Origin: Eggerthella timonensis | GTDB lineage: Bacteria; Actinomycetota; Coriobacteriia; Coriobacteriales; Eggerthellaceae | Assembly: GCF_900184265.1 (NCBI RefSeq) | Contig: NZ_FXXA01000002.1 | Location: forward strand, 3,393,983-3,457,982 | Reading direction: 5' to 3' | Length of the DNA: 64,000 nt | Part shown: one piece after another, positions 26,673 to 35,006 of the stretch | Layout of the letters: each line of letters begins with the position of its first letter | Position numbering within the stretch: the stretch's first letter is position 1 | The notes under the pieces: generated by a model | Database searches by the model: none | Told to the model about the DNA's origin: nothing | The model's input: only the letters and a program-made list of their open reading frames with translations | Translations under genes and position numbers: made by a program

Positions 26673-28922
26673 CTAGCTTGTCGTTCCTCCGCCCGTATTG
26701 GGTTTCCCATCCGGCGTTGGCGTCGGGGTCGGCTCGGGATCCGGTTTCGGTTCGGGCTTCGGCTCGGGTTCGGGCTTCGGATCGGGCGCGGGCGCGGGAT
26801 CGGGATCGGGCGTCGGAGTCGGAGCGGGCGCGGGATCGTCCTTCTTCTTGTCGTCGGACTTGTCCGTGTCCTCCTTGTCCTTCTCCCCGTCCTTGTCCTC
26901 ATCTTTGCTCTTGTCGGACGAGTTCGACGAGTACCCGCCGATATGGTACGTCGAGTCGGAGAAGGTCTTGTACGCCGGATCGGACGCGTTGGGGAACTGC
27001 TCGACCTGCTGCCCGTCGAGCACGACGTTCATGAAGCTGCTGAACACGTCGTCGGCGCCCACGCTCGGAGGAATCGGCTCGACGTTGTTCGGGTCGCCCA
27101 ACCAGATAGCCGTGGACAGTTGCGGGGTGATGCCGCAGAAGGTGATGTCCATGTACGAAGTGGAGGTACCCGTTTTCGCCGCGACGGGCTGCCCGTTCGC
27201 CAAGGCCGCCTTCGTGCCCGTACCGTCGGCGGAGTTGACGACGGTCTTCATGACCTCGGTGGCAGCGTGGGCGACCTCAGGAGAGATGACCTGCTCGCGG
27301 TGCGTCTTCGAAAGCGAGGTGTCGGGCGTGGTGTTGTCAACGACCACCTCGCCCTTCGAGTTCGTAATGGTGAGAATGGGCGTGGGGTCGATGCGCACGC
27401 CCCCGTTCGCGATGATCGCGTAGGCGCTGGCCATGTCGAGCATCGTCACGTTCGATTGGCCGAGCGTCAGCGAAGGGTTCGGCTCCAGCGTGGAGTTGAT
27501 GCCCATCTTCTTGGCCGTATCGATAACCTTGTCGATGCCGACCGCCATCTCGAGCCGCACGAAGCCCGTATTCGACGACTTCGCGAACGCGCGCTGGATG
27601 CTGATAGTGCCGTAGTTGTTGTTGTTGATGTTCTGCAGCGCGTTCGATCCGGTGTATCCCGTGTTGGGGATGTTCGACGGCGACGAGCAGTCGACCATCG
27701 TCTGCGGACTGATGCCCGCCTCGAGCGCCGCAATGAGCGTGAACACCTTGAACGAGGAGCCGCAGGGACGGCCGGGGTTCGCGACGCCGCGCTCGCCGGT
27801 GGCCAGGTTGAGCTTGTTGTTCTCCCAATCGTCGCCGCCGACCATCGCCTTGATGTAGCCGGTCTCGGGCTCGATGGACACGAGCGCGCCTTGGATCGCG
27901 GGATCGAGGTTGTCGCGCTTCTCCCTCACGGCGGCCTCGGCGGCTTCCTGCGTGTTCACGTCGAGCGTCGTCTGGATGGTGAGGCCGCCCTTGAAGATCT
28001 CGTCCTCGGAGTAGCGGTAGTCGCCGTCCTCGTCCATGAGCAGGTCGCGCACGTAGCTTGCGAAGTAGGGGTATTTCTCCAGGCCGTCCACCGTCGTCTC
28101 AGTGGGGTTGAGCACGATCTCCTCGGCCTGGGCCGCGTCGTGCTCCTCCTGCGTGATGTAGCCGTTCGTCAGCATGCGGTCGAGCACGAGGTTGCGGCGC
28201 GCGAGGCAGTTGTCCTTGTTGTCGATGGGATTGTTGTACGTCGGCGACTGGGGGATGCCGATGAGCGTGGCCGCTTCGACCAGCGTCAGCTCGCTCGCGT
28301 CCTTCGAGAAGTAACGCTGCGAGGCGGCCTGGATGCCGTAGGCGCCCGAGCCGTAGTTGATGGTGTTGAGGTACATGAGCAGAATCTCGTCTTTGGAGTA
28401 CTGCTCCTCCATCTTGACGGACAGGTACATCTCGCGCACCTTGCGCTTGAACGAGATGTCGGTCATCTCGTCGGCGAGGATGGTGTTGCGCACGTACTGC
28501 TGCGTGATGGTTGACGCGCCTTCCTTGCCCGAGCCGGTGAGGTTGACGTACACCGCGCGGGCGATGCCGGCGAGGTCGAACCCGCCGTGCTCGTAGAAGC
28601 GCTCGTCCTCGGTGGCCACCGTGCCTTCCAGCACGTAGTCGCTGATCTCGTCGAGCTCGACCGGATCGCGGTACTCCACCTGGAAGCGCGCGAGCTGCGT
28701 GCCGTCGCTCGCCAGAACGACGGACGGCAGCGATGAATTGAGCTGGGAGGCGTCGGACACATCGTAGTCCTCGAGATCGCCGATCCACGACGAGCCAAGG
28801 GCGTAGATGCCCGAACAGCCTGCAACGATCACGGCGAGAATCACCGTGAACACCATGAGAAAGCCGATGGACGGATGCTTTTTTTTGATCCCCGGCCGAT
28901 TCTTTATCGAACGTGAAGCCAC
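26673..28922 (-). CDS. class A penicillin-binding protein (transglycosylase/transpeptidase)
   Basis: The 749-residue bifunctional enzyme polymerises and crosslinks peptidoglycan outside the membrane. A membrane anchor spans residues 20-42. The GT51 domain has EDERFYEH (105-112) and EGASTITQQYVRN. The transpeptidase has SSFK (389-392, catalytic Ser), SSN (449-451) and KTGTS (583-587). After about 665 the chain becomes a low-complexity tail: first Asp/Lys/Ser-rich, then repeated Pro with Ala, Asp, Glu or Thr. The tail may span the cell wall. GTG 28922 has a near-perfect GGAGGTGA site. argH lies upstream in the same direction behind a large inverted repeat. Confidence 0.95.
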   Translation of the reverse strand: MASRSIKNRPGIKKKHPSIGFLMVFTVILAVIVAGCSGIYALGSSWIGDLEDYDVSDASQLNSSLPSVVLASDGTQLARFQVEYRDPVELDEISDYVLEGTVATEDERFYEHGGFDLAGIARAVYVNLTGSGKEGASTITQQYVRNTILADEMTDISFKRKVREMYLSVKMEEQYSKDEILLMYLNTINYGSGAYGIQAASQRYFSKDASELTLVEAATLIGIPQSPTYNNPIDNKDNCLARRNLVLDRMLTNGYITQEEHDAAQAEEIVLNPTETTVDGLEKYPYFASYVRDLLMDEDGDYRYSEDEIFKGGLTIQTTLDVNTQEAAEAAVREKRDNLDPAIQGALVSIEPETGYIKAMVGGDDWENNKLNLATGERGVANPGRPCGSSFKVFTLIAALEAGISPQTMVDCSSPSNIPNTGYTGSNALQNINNNNYGTISIQRAFAKSSNTGFVRLEMAVGIDKVIDTAKKMGINSTLEPNPSLTLGQSNVTMLDMASAYAIIANGGVRIDPTPILTITNSKGEVVVDNTTPDTSLSKTHREQVISPEVAHAATEVMKTVVNSADGTGTKAALANGQPVAAKTGTSTSYMDITFCGITPQLSTAIWLGDPNNVEPIPPSVGADDVFSSFMNVVLDGQQVEQFPNASDPAYKTFSDSTYHIGGYSSNSSDKSKDEDKDGEKDKEDTDKSDDKKKDDPAPAPTPTPDPDPAPAPDPKPEPEPKPEPKPDPEPTPTPTPDGKPNTGGGTTS

Positions 28923-29046
28923 GTGTCACCTCCAAAAAACTTCGCCCATTGTACCATCGGGTCTTTACCACCCGTGAAACAACACAAGTTTGTTGGAAAA
29001 AGGTCATAACGAGAAATGCCCGGTCGGAGGCTCAAAAAGCGGTTGA

Positions 29047-29148
29047 GAATGAGACAAAGGGACGGGGATAATGTCTCATTCCCAGAAGAATCGCCGCTCT
29101 CGGTCACGTTGCAGAATGAGACATTATCCCCGTCCCTTTGTCTCATTC
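29047..29148. repeat. 35-bp perfect inverted repeat overlapping the 3' end of argH
   Basis: Arms at 29047-29081 and 29114-29148 are perfect reverse complements, separated by 32 nt. Each arm also begins with GAATGAGACA and ends with its inverse TGTCTCATTC, so each is itself a partial palindrome. The right arm encodes the last argH residues and its stop. The form fits a REP-like or mobile palindromic unit, and the hairpin could also end argH transcription. Confidence 0.8.
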
Positions 29149-30524
29149 ATATCGGCCGCGAGCGCGTCCTTGGCAAGCGCCAGCTGCGCGCGCACCGCGG
29201 CGTGGCCCGTGCCGCCCTCGGTGGTACGGGCGGCCACGATGCTCGTCACGTCGAGCGACGCGGTGATGTCCTCTTCGAACAGGTCGCTCTCGGCCTTGAA
29301 ATCGGCCAGCGACAAATCGTCGAGGTCGCAGCCGCGCTGCTCGCACACGAGCACGAGATGCCCCACCACTTCGTGAGCGCGCCTGAACGGCATCCCCTTC
29401 TTGGCCAGGTAGTCGGCCACGTCGGTGGCCGCCAGATAGCCCTTCTTCGCTTGCACCATCATGGCCTCGGGCACCACGCGCATCGTCTCGATCATGCCGG
29501 CGGCGCACACGAGGCAGTCCTCGAGCGTCTTGGCCGCGTCGATGGCACCCTCCTTGTCCTCCTGGAGGTCCTTGTTGTACGCCAACGGCAGCGCCTTCAT
29601 GGTGACCAGCAGCGCCACGAGGTCGCCCACCACGCGGCCCGTCTTGCCGCGGATGAGCTCGGCGAAGTCGGGGTTCTTCTTCTGCGGCATGATGGACGAG
29701 CCCGTGGAGAACGCGTCGGACAGCTCGATGAACGCGAACTCGGAGCTGGACCACAGCACGATCTCCTCGCACAGACGCGACAGGTGCATGCAGGACACGC
29801 TGCACGCGTACGACAGGTCGAGCAGGAAGTCGCGGTCGGACACGGCGTCGAGCGAGTTCGGGATGACGGTGGAGAAGCCGAGCTCCGCCGCCGTCATCTG
29901 CCGATCGAGCGGATACGTCGTGCCCGCGAGCGCCGCCGAGCCGAGCGGGCTCGCGTCGGCCGCCGTGCGTGCGGCAGCCAGGCGCTCGAAGTCGCGCGTG
30001 AGCATCCACACGTAGGCCAGCAGGTGATGCGAGAACAGCACCGGCTGAGCGTGCTGCATATGGGTGTAGCCGGGCAGGATGACGTCGAAATGCGCCTCGG
30101 CCTGCGCGATGAGCGCGCTGCGCAGGGCCACGTTCGCCGCCATGAGGTCGCTGCAACGCTGCTTGGCGAACAGGCGCGTGTCGGTGGCCACCTGGTCGTT
30201 GCGGCTCCGCCCCGTGTGCAGGCGCGCTCCCGCATCGCCGATGTCGGCTATGAGCGCCCGCTCCACGGACATGTGGATGTCCTCGTCGTTGATGTCGAAC
30301 GCGAAGTCGCCCGCTTCGATGCGCGCCTTCACGCGATCGAGCCCGTCGACGATGGCCGCGGCGTCGGCGGGAGCTATGACCCCCGCCTTCGCCAGCATGC
30401 GCGCATGCGCCTGCGACCCGGCGATGTCCTGCGCGTACAGCGCCTTGTCGACCGGCAGCGACGCGCCGAACCGCTGGGTGAACTCGCTCACGTTCTCGGT
30501 GAACCTGCCCGACCACAAAGCCAT
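29124..30524 (-). CDS. argH: argininosuccinate lyase
   Basis: The 466-residue enzyme splits argininosuccinate into arginine and fumarate, the last step of arginine synthesis. The fumarase-superfamily signature GSSIMPQKKNPD is present, with the opening LWSGRFTENVSEFTQRFGAS and DIHMSVERAL. It follows argG by 9 bp, and GGGGAG precedes ATG 30524. The final residues NETKGRG and the stop come from the right arm of an inverted repeat, so an older C-terminus has probably been replaced by insertion of that repeat. Confidence 0.97.
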   Translation of the reverse strand: MALWSGRFTENVSEFTQRFGASLPVDKALYAQDIAGSQAHARMLAKAGVIAPADAAAIVDGLDRVKARIEAGDFAFDINDEDIHMSVERALIADIGDAGARLHTGRSRNDQVATDTRLFAKQRCSDLMAANVALRSALIAQAEAHFDVILPGYTHMQHAQPVLFSHHLLAYVWMLTRDFERLAAARTAADASPLGSAALAGTTYPLDRQMTAAELGFSTVIPNSLDAVSDRDFLLDLSYACSVSCMHLSRLCEEIVLWSSSEFAFIELSDAFSTGSSIMPQKKNPDFAELIRGKTGRVVGDLVALLVTMKALPLAYNKDLQEDKEGAIDAAKTLEDCLVCAAGMIETMRVVPEAMMVQAKKGYLAATDVADYLAKKGMPFRRAHEVVGHLVLVCEQRGCDLDDLSLADFKAESDLFEEDITASLDVTSIVAARTTEGGTGHAAVRAQLALAKDALAADMNETKGRG

Positions 30525-30533
30525 GCTCTCCCC

Positions 30534-31907
30534 CTACGCCTTCTCGGACGCGCCCTGCAGGGCCGCTTCCGCTTCTTCGACCACGGCGGCGTTCTCCGCC
30601 TCGACCACCTGCTTCCACACCGGCGTCACGTCCTCGTACTTGCCCTTCGTCAGCGGGCCGACCTTCTTCTGTGCGTCGAACAGCTCGGCCGGAGCGCCCT
30701 CCTGACGGCGATTCGCCGCCCACGTCTTCGCCGACAGCGTTTGCAGCTGGATGAAGCCCTTCGCCGCCGTGTGGTCGAACGCGTCGTCCTTGTCGTAGGT
30801 GGCCAGCGCGTAATCGTACAGCGAGTAGGCGCTCTTCCGCCCCACAACCGTGCAGGAGCCCTTGTAGAACTTGAGCTTCACCGTGCCTGCCAGGCAGCGC
30901 TGCGTGGAGGCGAGGAACGCGTCGAGGGCCTCCTTGAGGGGTGAGAACCACTGGCCGTTGTACACGCACTTGGCCCACTCCTGCTCCATGCCCAGCTTGA
31001 AGTGCAGCACCTCGCGCTCGAGCACGAGGTCCTCGAGCGCCTTGTGCGCCTGGATGAGCGACAGCGCGCCCGGCACCTCGTAGCACTCGCGGCTCTTCAC
31101 GCCCACGAGCCGGTTCTCCACCATGTCGATGCGGCCGTAGCCGTGCGCGCCGGCGATCTCGTTGAGCGCGTAGATGATGCCGAGGAAGCTCTTCTGATTG
31201 CCGTCGATGGCGTAGGGCAGCCCGCGCGCGAACTCGAGCTCCACGTACTGCGGTTCGTCGGGCGCCTCGGTGGGATCGACCGTCATCGTGTAGATGTCCG
31301 CCGGCGGCTCCATCCAGGGATCCTCGAGGATGCCGCACTCGATGGCCCGGCCCCACAGGTTGTCGTCGATGGAGTACGGCGACTTCTTCGTGGCCGGCAC
31401 GTCGATGCCGTGCGCGATGGCCCAGTCGATCTCCTCGGGGCGGGTGTGCAGGTCCCATTCGCGCACCGGGGCGATAATCTCGATGTCCGGATCGAGCATG
31501 AGGATGCTCGCCTCGAAGCGCACCTGGTCGTTGCCCTTGCCCGTGCAGCCGTGCGCGATGTACTTCGCGCCGAACTTGTGCGCGGCGTCGACGAGATGCT
31601 TGGAGATCAGCGGCCGGGACAGCGCGGACACGAGCGGGTACTTGTTCTCGTACATGGCGTTGGCCGCCAGCGCCTTGGACAGGTAGTCCTGGGCGAACAC
31701 GTCGCGCATGTCCACGACCAGGCATTCCACGGCGCCGGTCTTCAACGCCTTCTGCTTGATCTTCTCGAGGCCCTCGTGCTCCTGTCCCACGTCGCCCACC
31801 ACGGCGATGACGTCGAGGTTCTTCTCTTCCTGGAGCCATTTGATGCACACGGAGGTGTCCAGACCGCCCGAATACGCGAGCACGGCTTTTTCTTTTTGCT
31901 GTTCCAT
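30534..31907 (-). CDS. argG: argininosuccinate synthase
   Basis: The 457-residue enzyme joins citrulline and aspartate using ATP. It has the PP-loop AYSGGLDTSVCIKWL, the segments AHGCTGKGNDQVRFE and PVREW, and SPYSIDDNLWGRAIE, all typical. The C-terminus is extended by about 50 residues and ends in an Ala/Glu-rich helix. ATG 31907 follows GGAAGGA. It forms one unit with argH. A candidate ArgR dyad lies at 31955-31968. Confidence 0.97.
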   Translation of the reverse strand: MEQQKEKAVLAYSGGLDTSVCIKWLQEEKNLDVIAVVGDVGQEHEGLEKIKQKALKTGAVECLVVDMRDVFAQDYLSKALAANAMYENKYPLVSALSRPLISKHLVDAAHKFGAKYIAHGCTGKGNDQVRFEASILMLDPDIEIIAPVREWDLHTRPEEIDWAIAHGIDVPATKKSPYSIDDNLWGRAIECGILEDPWMEPPADIYTMTVDPTEAPDEPQYVELEFARGLPYAIDGNQKSFLGIIYALNEIAGAHGYGRIDMVENRLVGVKSRECYEVPGALSLIQAHKALEDLVLEREVLHFKLGMEQEWAKCVYNGQWFSPLKEALDAFLASTQRCLAGTVKLKFYKGSCTVVGRKSAYSLYDYALATYDKDDAFDHTAAKGFIQLQTLSAKTWAANRRQEGAPAELFDAQKKVGPLTKGKYEDVTPVWKQVVEAENAAVVEEAEAALQGASEKA

Positions 31908-31954
31908 TGCAAGGGTCCTTCCCTGGATTTCGATACGAGGATGCCCGGTCATGA

Positions 31955-31968
31955 TGCGCGTATGCGCA
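31955..31968. promoter_or_regulatory. candidate ArgR operator before argG
   Basis: TGCGCGTATGCGCA shares the pattern TGYGCGTATGCRCA with a dyad upstream of argC at 37436-37449. Two arginine transcription units with the same dyad suggest ArgR binding. Motif-based inference. Confidence 0.45.
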
Positions 31969-32086
31969 CCACGGCTTTTCGTGGGTACAGGCGAGCGAGC
32001 CGGGCGGCTCGGACGCTGTTGCTTGTACTAAGCGTGGGGGTGAGTGCAGGGAGAAAAGCTTCCCTGCCAAGAAATATAGTCGACGA

Positions 32087-32515
32087 CTAGCGTCGTCGCA
32101 GTCGGTCGATGGCGCGCTCAACTTCGACGGCAGCCTCAGGGCTCTCCGCCGCGATCATGATCGTGTTGTCGCCAGCCACCGTGCCCAATGCACCGCGCAG
32201 GCTGGCCTTATCGAGCGCAGCGGAGACACCGGCGGCTCCGCCGGAGAACGTCTTCACTACGACCATGTTGCCTGCCACGTGCACCTCTTCAACCAATTCG
32301 GAAACCATGCGTTGGAGCCGCATTTCCTCGGGGAGGACGTAATAACCCTCGCGGGACTTCACCAGGCCCATGTCCATGATGTCGCGGGAGATCGTGGCCT
32401 GAGTGCACTCGTACCCAGCGGCTTGCAGCTGATGAGCGAGATCGCGCTGCGTCTTGACATTATGTTCGCGAATGATGTCGCGAATGATGTCGTGCCGTTG
32501 TTGACGTTTCCTCAT
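32087..32515 (-). CDS. argR: arginine repressor
   Basis: The 142-residue regulator has the ArgR N-terminal winged helix (RQQRHDIIRDIIREHNVKTQRDLAHQLQAAGYECTQATISRDIMDMGLVK). The C-terminal arginine-binding oligomerisation domain contains TVAGDNTIMIA. As a hexamer with arginine it would repress the surrounding arg genes. ATG 32515 is preceded by GAGGG at short spacing. It stands between argD and argG with gaps of about 200 and 180 bp that hold dyads, so it probably controls both sides and itself. Confidence 0.95.
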   Translation of the reverse strand: MRKRQQRHDIIRDIIREHNVKTQRDLAHQLQAAGYECTQATISRDIMDMGLVKSREGYYVLPEEMRLQRMVSELVEEVHVAGNMVVVKTFSGGAAGVSAALDKASLRGALGTVAGDNTIMIAAESPEAAVEVERAIDRLRRR

Positions 32516-32585
32516 GCCCTCGATACTCTCTGTTCCCGTCCGAGAACGATCACATACGGTTCCGATCACAAGCACCTTCGCGCGG

Positions 32586-32625
32586 TATGCAGAATTGCGC
32601 AAGACCCGGCGAAAATATGCATTAA
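32586..32625. promoter_or_regulatory. possible ArgR sites before argR
   Basis: TATGCAGAATTGCGCA (32586-32601) and ATATGCATTAA (about 32615-32625) are TGC/GCA dyads in the argR upstream region. They loosely resemble ARG-box pairs. The match is weaker than the dyads before argC and argG. Confidence 0.3.
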
Positions 32626-32717
32626 ATAGTACCCTATCCGTGAGCGTTCCGACCCCAGAATTTCAAAAAGTGCAGAAAGATTCTCGGCGAAACGCCCCCA
32701 CTGCGCGCTCGGTGGAG

Positions 32718-33998
32718 CTAGCCTGCCGCGCTCAGCAGCGCCCTCAGCTTGCCCACCAAGACGTCGACGTCGGCCTCCGCGCACACGAGCGGCGGCAGGA
32801 AGCGCAGCGTGCGCGGACCCGTGTAGTTGAGCAGCAGGCCCACGTCGAGCCCGGCCAACACCACGTCGGGAGCGCTCGCGTCCTCGGCGAGGTCCACGGC
32901 CACCATAAGCCCGAGGCCGCGCACCTCCTCCACCTGGGGCAGCGTCGCCAACTGCGCCCGCAGGTACGCGCCCACGCGCTCGGCGTTCTCGGCCAGGTTC
33001 TCGGCGGCGAGCGCTTTCACGGTGGCCTCGGCGGCTGCGACGGCAAGGCAGCTGCCGCCGAACGTGGAGCCGTGGTCGCCGGCATCGAAGGAGGCGGCCA
33101 CCTGCGCGCGAGCCGCGCACATGCCCATGGGGAAGCCCGAAGCGATGCCCTTGGCGATGGTCACCACGTCGGGCGTGACGCCGAAGTGCTGGAACCCGAA
33201 GGGGTACGTGCCGCAACGGTACATGCCGCACTGGATCTCGTCGCACATGAAGAGCGCGCCCCGTTCGGCGGTGAGGCGGCGCACCGCCGCCAAGAACTCG
33301 GGAGTGCACGGATGCACGCCGCTCTCGCCCTGGACGCACTCCACCATGACGGCGCAGATGGCGTCGCCCTGGCTGGCGAACAGCGCCTCGAGCGCCTCGA
33401 CGTCGTTGAGGGGCGTGCGGATGAAACCGTCGGGCAGGGGCTGGAACGCCTCCTGCTTGGCGGGCTGCGCCGTGGCGGCCAGCGTGGCCAGCGTGCGGCC
33501 GTGGAAGCTGGCGTCGAGCGTGACGATGACGCGCGGCGCGTTCAGCGAGGCGGCGCGCACGGCCTCCTCGTCGGCGCCGGCGGCCTCGGCCGCGGCCATC
33601 GCGCGCTTCTTGGCGTGCAGGCGCGCCAGCTTGAAGGCGCACTCGTTCGCCTCGGCGCCCGAGTTGGAGAAGAAGCTCCGCCACGGCACGCGCTCGCCCT
33701 CGGGAACGCGTTCGTTCAGCAGATCGGACACGAGCTTCGCCACCTCGCCGCGGTGCTCGATGTAGTAGTAGTTGCTCACGTGGACGAGCGTGCGCGCCTG
33801 CTCCTCGAGGGCCGACACGAGCGCCGGATGGCAATGGCCCAGGCTCACCGCGCCCACGCCCGAGACGAAGTCGAGGTACGTGCGCCCCTCCGCGTCCTCC
33901 ACCTCCGTGCCGCGCCCGCGCACAAGCTCCACCGGCTTGCGGGCGTAGGTTCCCATGACGTATTCGGATTCGAGCTGACGTTCCTCGTTGAAGCCCAT
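32718..33998 (-). CDS. argD: acetylornithine aminotransferase
   Basis: The 426-residue PLP enzyme transaminates N-acetylglutamate semialdehyde. It has the class III layout: FVSGVGAVSLGHCHPALVSAL, FFSNSGAEANECAFKLAR, FHGRTLATLAATAQ, the DEIQCGMYRCG loop and the PLP-lysine in VVTIAKGIASGFPMG. GAGGGA precedes ATG 33998. It is 21 bp behind argB. An Ala/Glu-rich insert of about 20 residues (MAAAEAAGADEEAV) after LHAKKRA is longer than in most relatives. Confidence 0.95.
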   Translation of the reverse strand: MGFNEERQLESEYVMGTYARKPVELVRGRGTEVEDAEGRTYLDFVSGVGAVSLGHCHPALVSALEEQARTLVHVSNYYYIEHRGEVAKLVSDLLNERVPEGERVPWRSFFSNSGAEANECAFKLARLHAKKRAMAAAEAAGADEEAVRAASLNAPRVIVTLDASFHGRTLATLAATAQPAKQEAFQPLPDGFIRTPLNDVEALEALFASQGDAICAVMVECVQGESGVHPCTPEFLAAVRRLTAERGALFMCDEIQCGMYRCGTYPFGFQHFGVTPDVVTIAKGIASGFPMGMCAARAQVAASFDAGDHGSTFGGSCLAVAAAEATVKALAAENLAENAERVGAYLRAQLATLPQVEEVRGLGLMVAVDLAEDASAPDVVLAGLDVGLLLNYTGPRTLRFLPPLVCAEADVDVLVGKLRALLSAAG

Positions 33999-34019
33999 AG
34001 CGGTCCCTCTTTCGTTTCC

Positions 34020-35006
34020 TTAGAAGCCCTTGGTGTTCGGCGTGGCGCCCGCGGCGTGCTGGCGGTTCTCCAGCAGCTTGGAGGCGAAGTTGCCCAGCGG
34101 ATGCGTGTCGAACGTGCACGACTCCTCAGTCGAGTGCATCGTGGTGCCCACGCCGGTGCTGGTCAGAAGCTCGAGCAGCAGCGAGTGCGGCGTGATGCCG
34201 TTGATGATGTGCGCGCGGAACACGCCCGAGTCGAGCGCGTGGATGCACGACTTCAGCTTGGGGATCATGCCCGTGGACACGATGTTGTTCTCCACCATGT
34301 ACTGCGCTTCGAACAGCGTGAGGTTCGAGATGAGCGAGTCCTTGTTCTCGAAGTTCTCGTACAGGCCGTCCACGTCGGTGAGGAACACCACCTTGTGCGC
34401 GCCGATGGCGGCCGCGATATGGCCCGCCACCATGTCCGCGTTCACGTTGTAGAACCCGCCGTCCTCGCCGAGGGCCACCGAGGCGATGACGGGGATGTAG
34501 TCGCCGGCCACGAGATCGTCGATGAGCGGGCTGTTGATGCGCGTGATGCGCCCCACGCGTCCCAAGTCGGGGCTGGCCTGCTCGGCCACGATGACGCCCG
34601 CGTCGGCGCCGCTCACGCCCACGGCGAAGTTGCCGTGCTCGTTGAGCGCCTCGACGAGCTCCTGGTTCACCTTGCCCATGAGCACGGTGCGCACGAGGTC
34701 CATGGCCTCGGGCGTGGTGACGCGCTGGCCGTCCTTGAACTCCACGGGCAGCTTCACGAAGTCCATCGCCTCGGTGATGGCCTTGCCGCCTCCGTGCACG
34801 ATGACGGGGTTCACGCCGACGATCTTCAGCAGCACGATGTCGTTCATCACGTCGGCGCGCAGCTGCGCGTCGACCATGGCCGAGCCGCCGTACTTGATGA
34901 CGACGGTCTTGCCGGTGATGTTCTTGATCCAGGGAAGCGCCTCGACGAGCACTTCCGCCGCTTTGTGCGATACGCCTTTCGGGCGCGTGTCCTTCGCGTA
35001 CTTCAT
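34020..35006 (-). CDS. argB: acetylglutamate kinase
   Basis: The 328-residue enzyme phosphorylates N-acetylglutamate. It has TVVIKYGGSAMVD, PVIVHGGGKAI, FLTDVDGLY and the AMVENNIVSTGMIPKLKSC-like region of the family (QYMVENNIVSTGMIPK). The ATG at 35006 overlaps the argJ stop as ATGA. The C-terminus extends about 30 residues beyond the common end (FDTHPLGNFASKLLENRQHAAG). Arginine feedback is possible but cannot be judged from the sequence. Confidence 0.96.
   Translation of the reverse strand: MKYAKDTRPKGVSHKAAEVLVEALPWIKNITGKTVVIKYGGSAMVDAQLRADVMNDIVLLKIVGVNPVIVHGGGKAITEAMDFVKLPVEFKDGQRVTTPEAMDLVRTVLMGKVNQELVEALNEHGNFAVGVSGADAGVIVAEQASPDLGRVGRITRINSPLIDDLVAGDYIPVIASVALGEDGGFYNVNADMVAGHIAAAIGAHKVVFLTDVDGLYENFENKDSLISNLTLFEAQYMVENNIVSTGMIPKLKSCIHALDSGVFRAHIINGITPHSLLLELLTSTGVGTTMHSTEESCTFDTHPLGNFASKLLENRQHAAGATPNTKGF

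Noticed and set aside
26700-26860. Repeated short units resembling a CRISPR or tandem repeat
   Set aside because: The units are codons of the Pro-rich tail of the PBP. There are no spacers of constant length and no cas genes.
29143-32121. Open minus-strand frame of 992 codons over argG and argH
   Set aside because: It is an out-of-frame reading of argG/argH, Arg/Gly-rich, as expected for high-GC DNA without stops.
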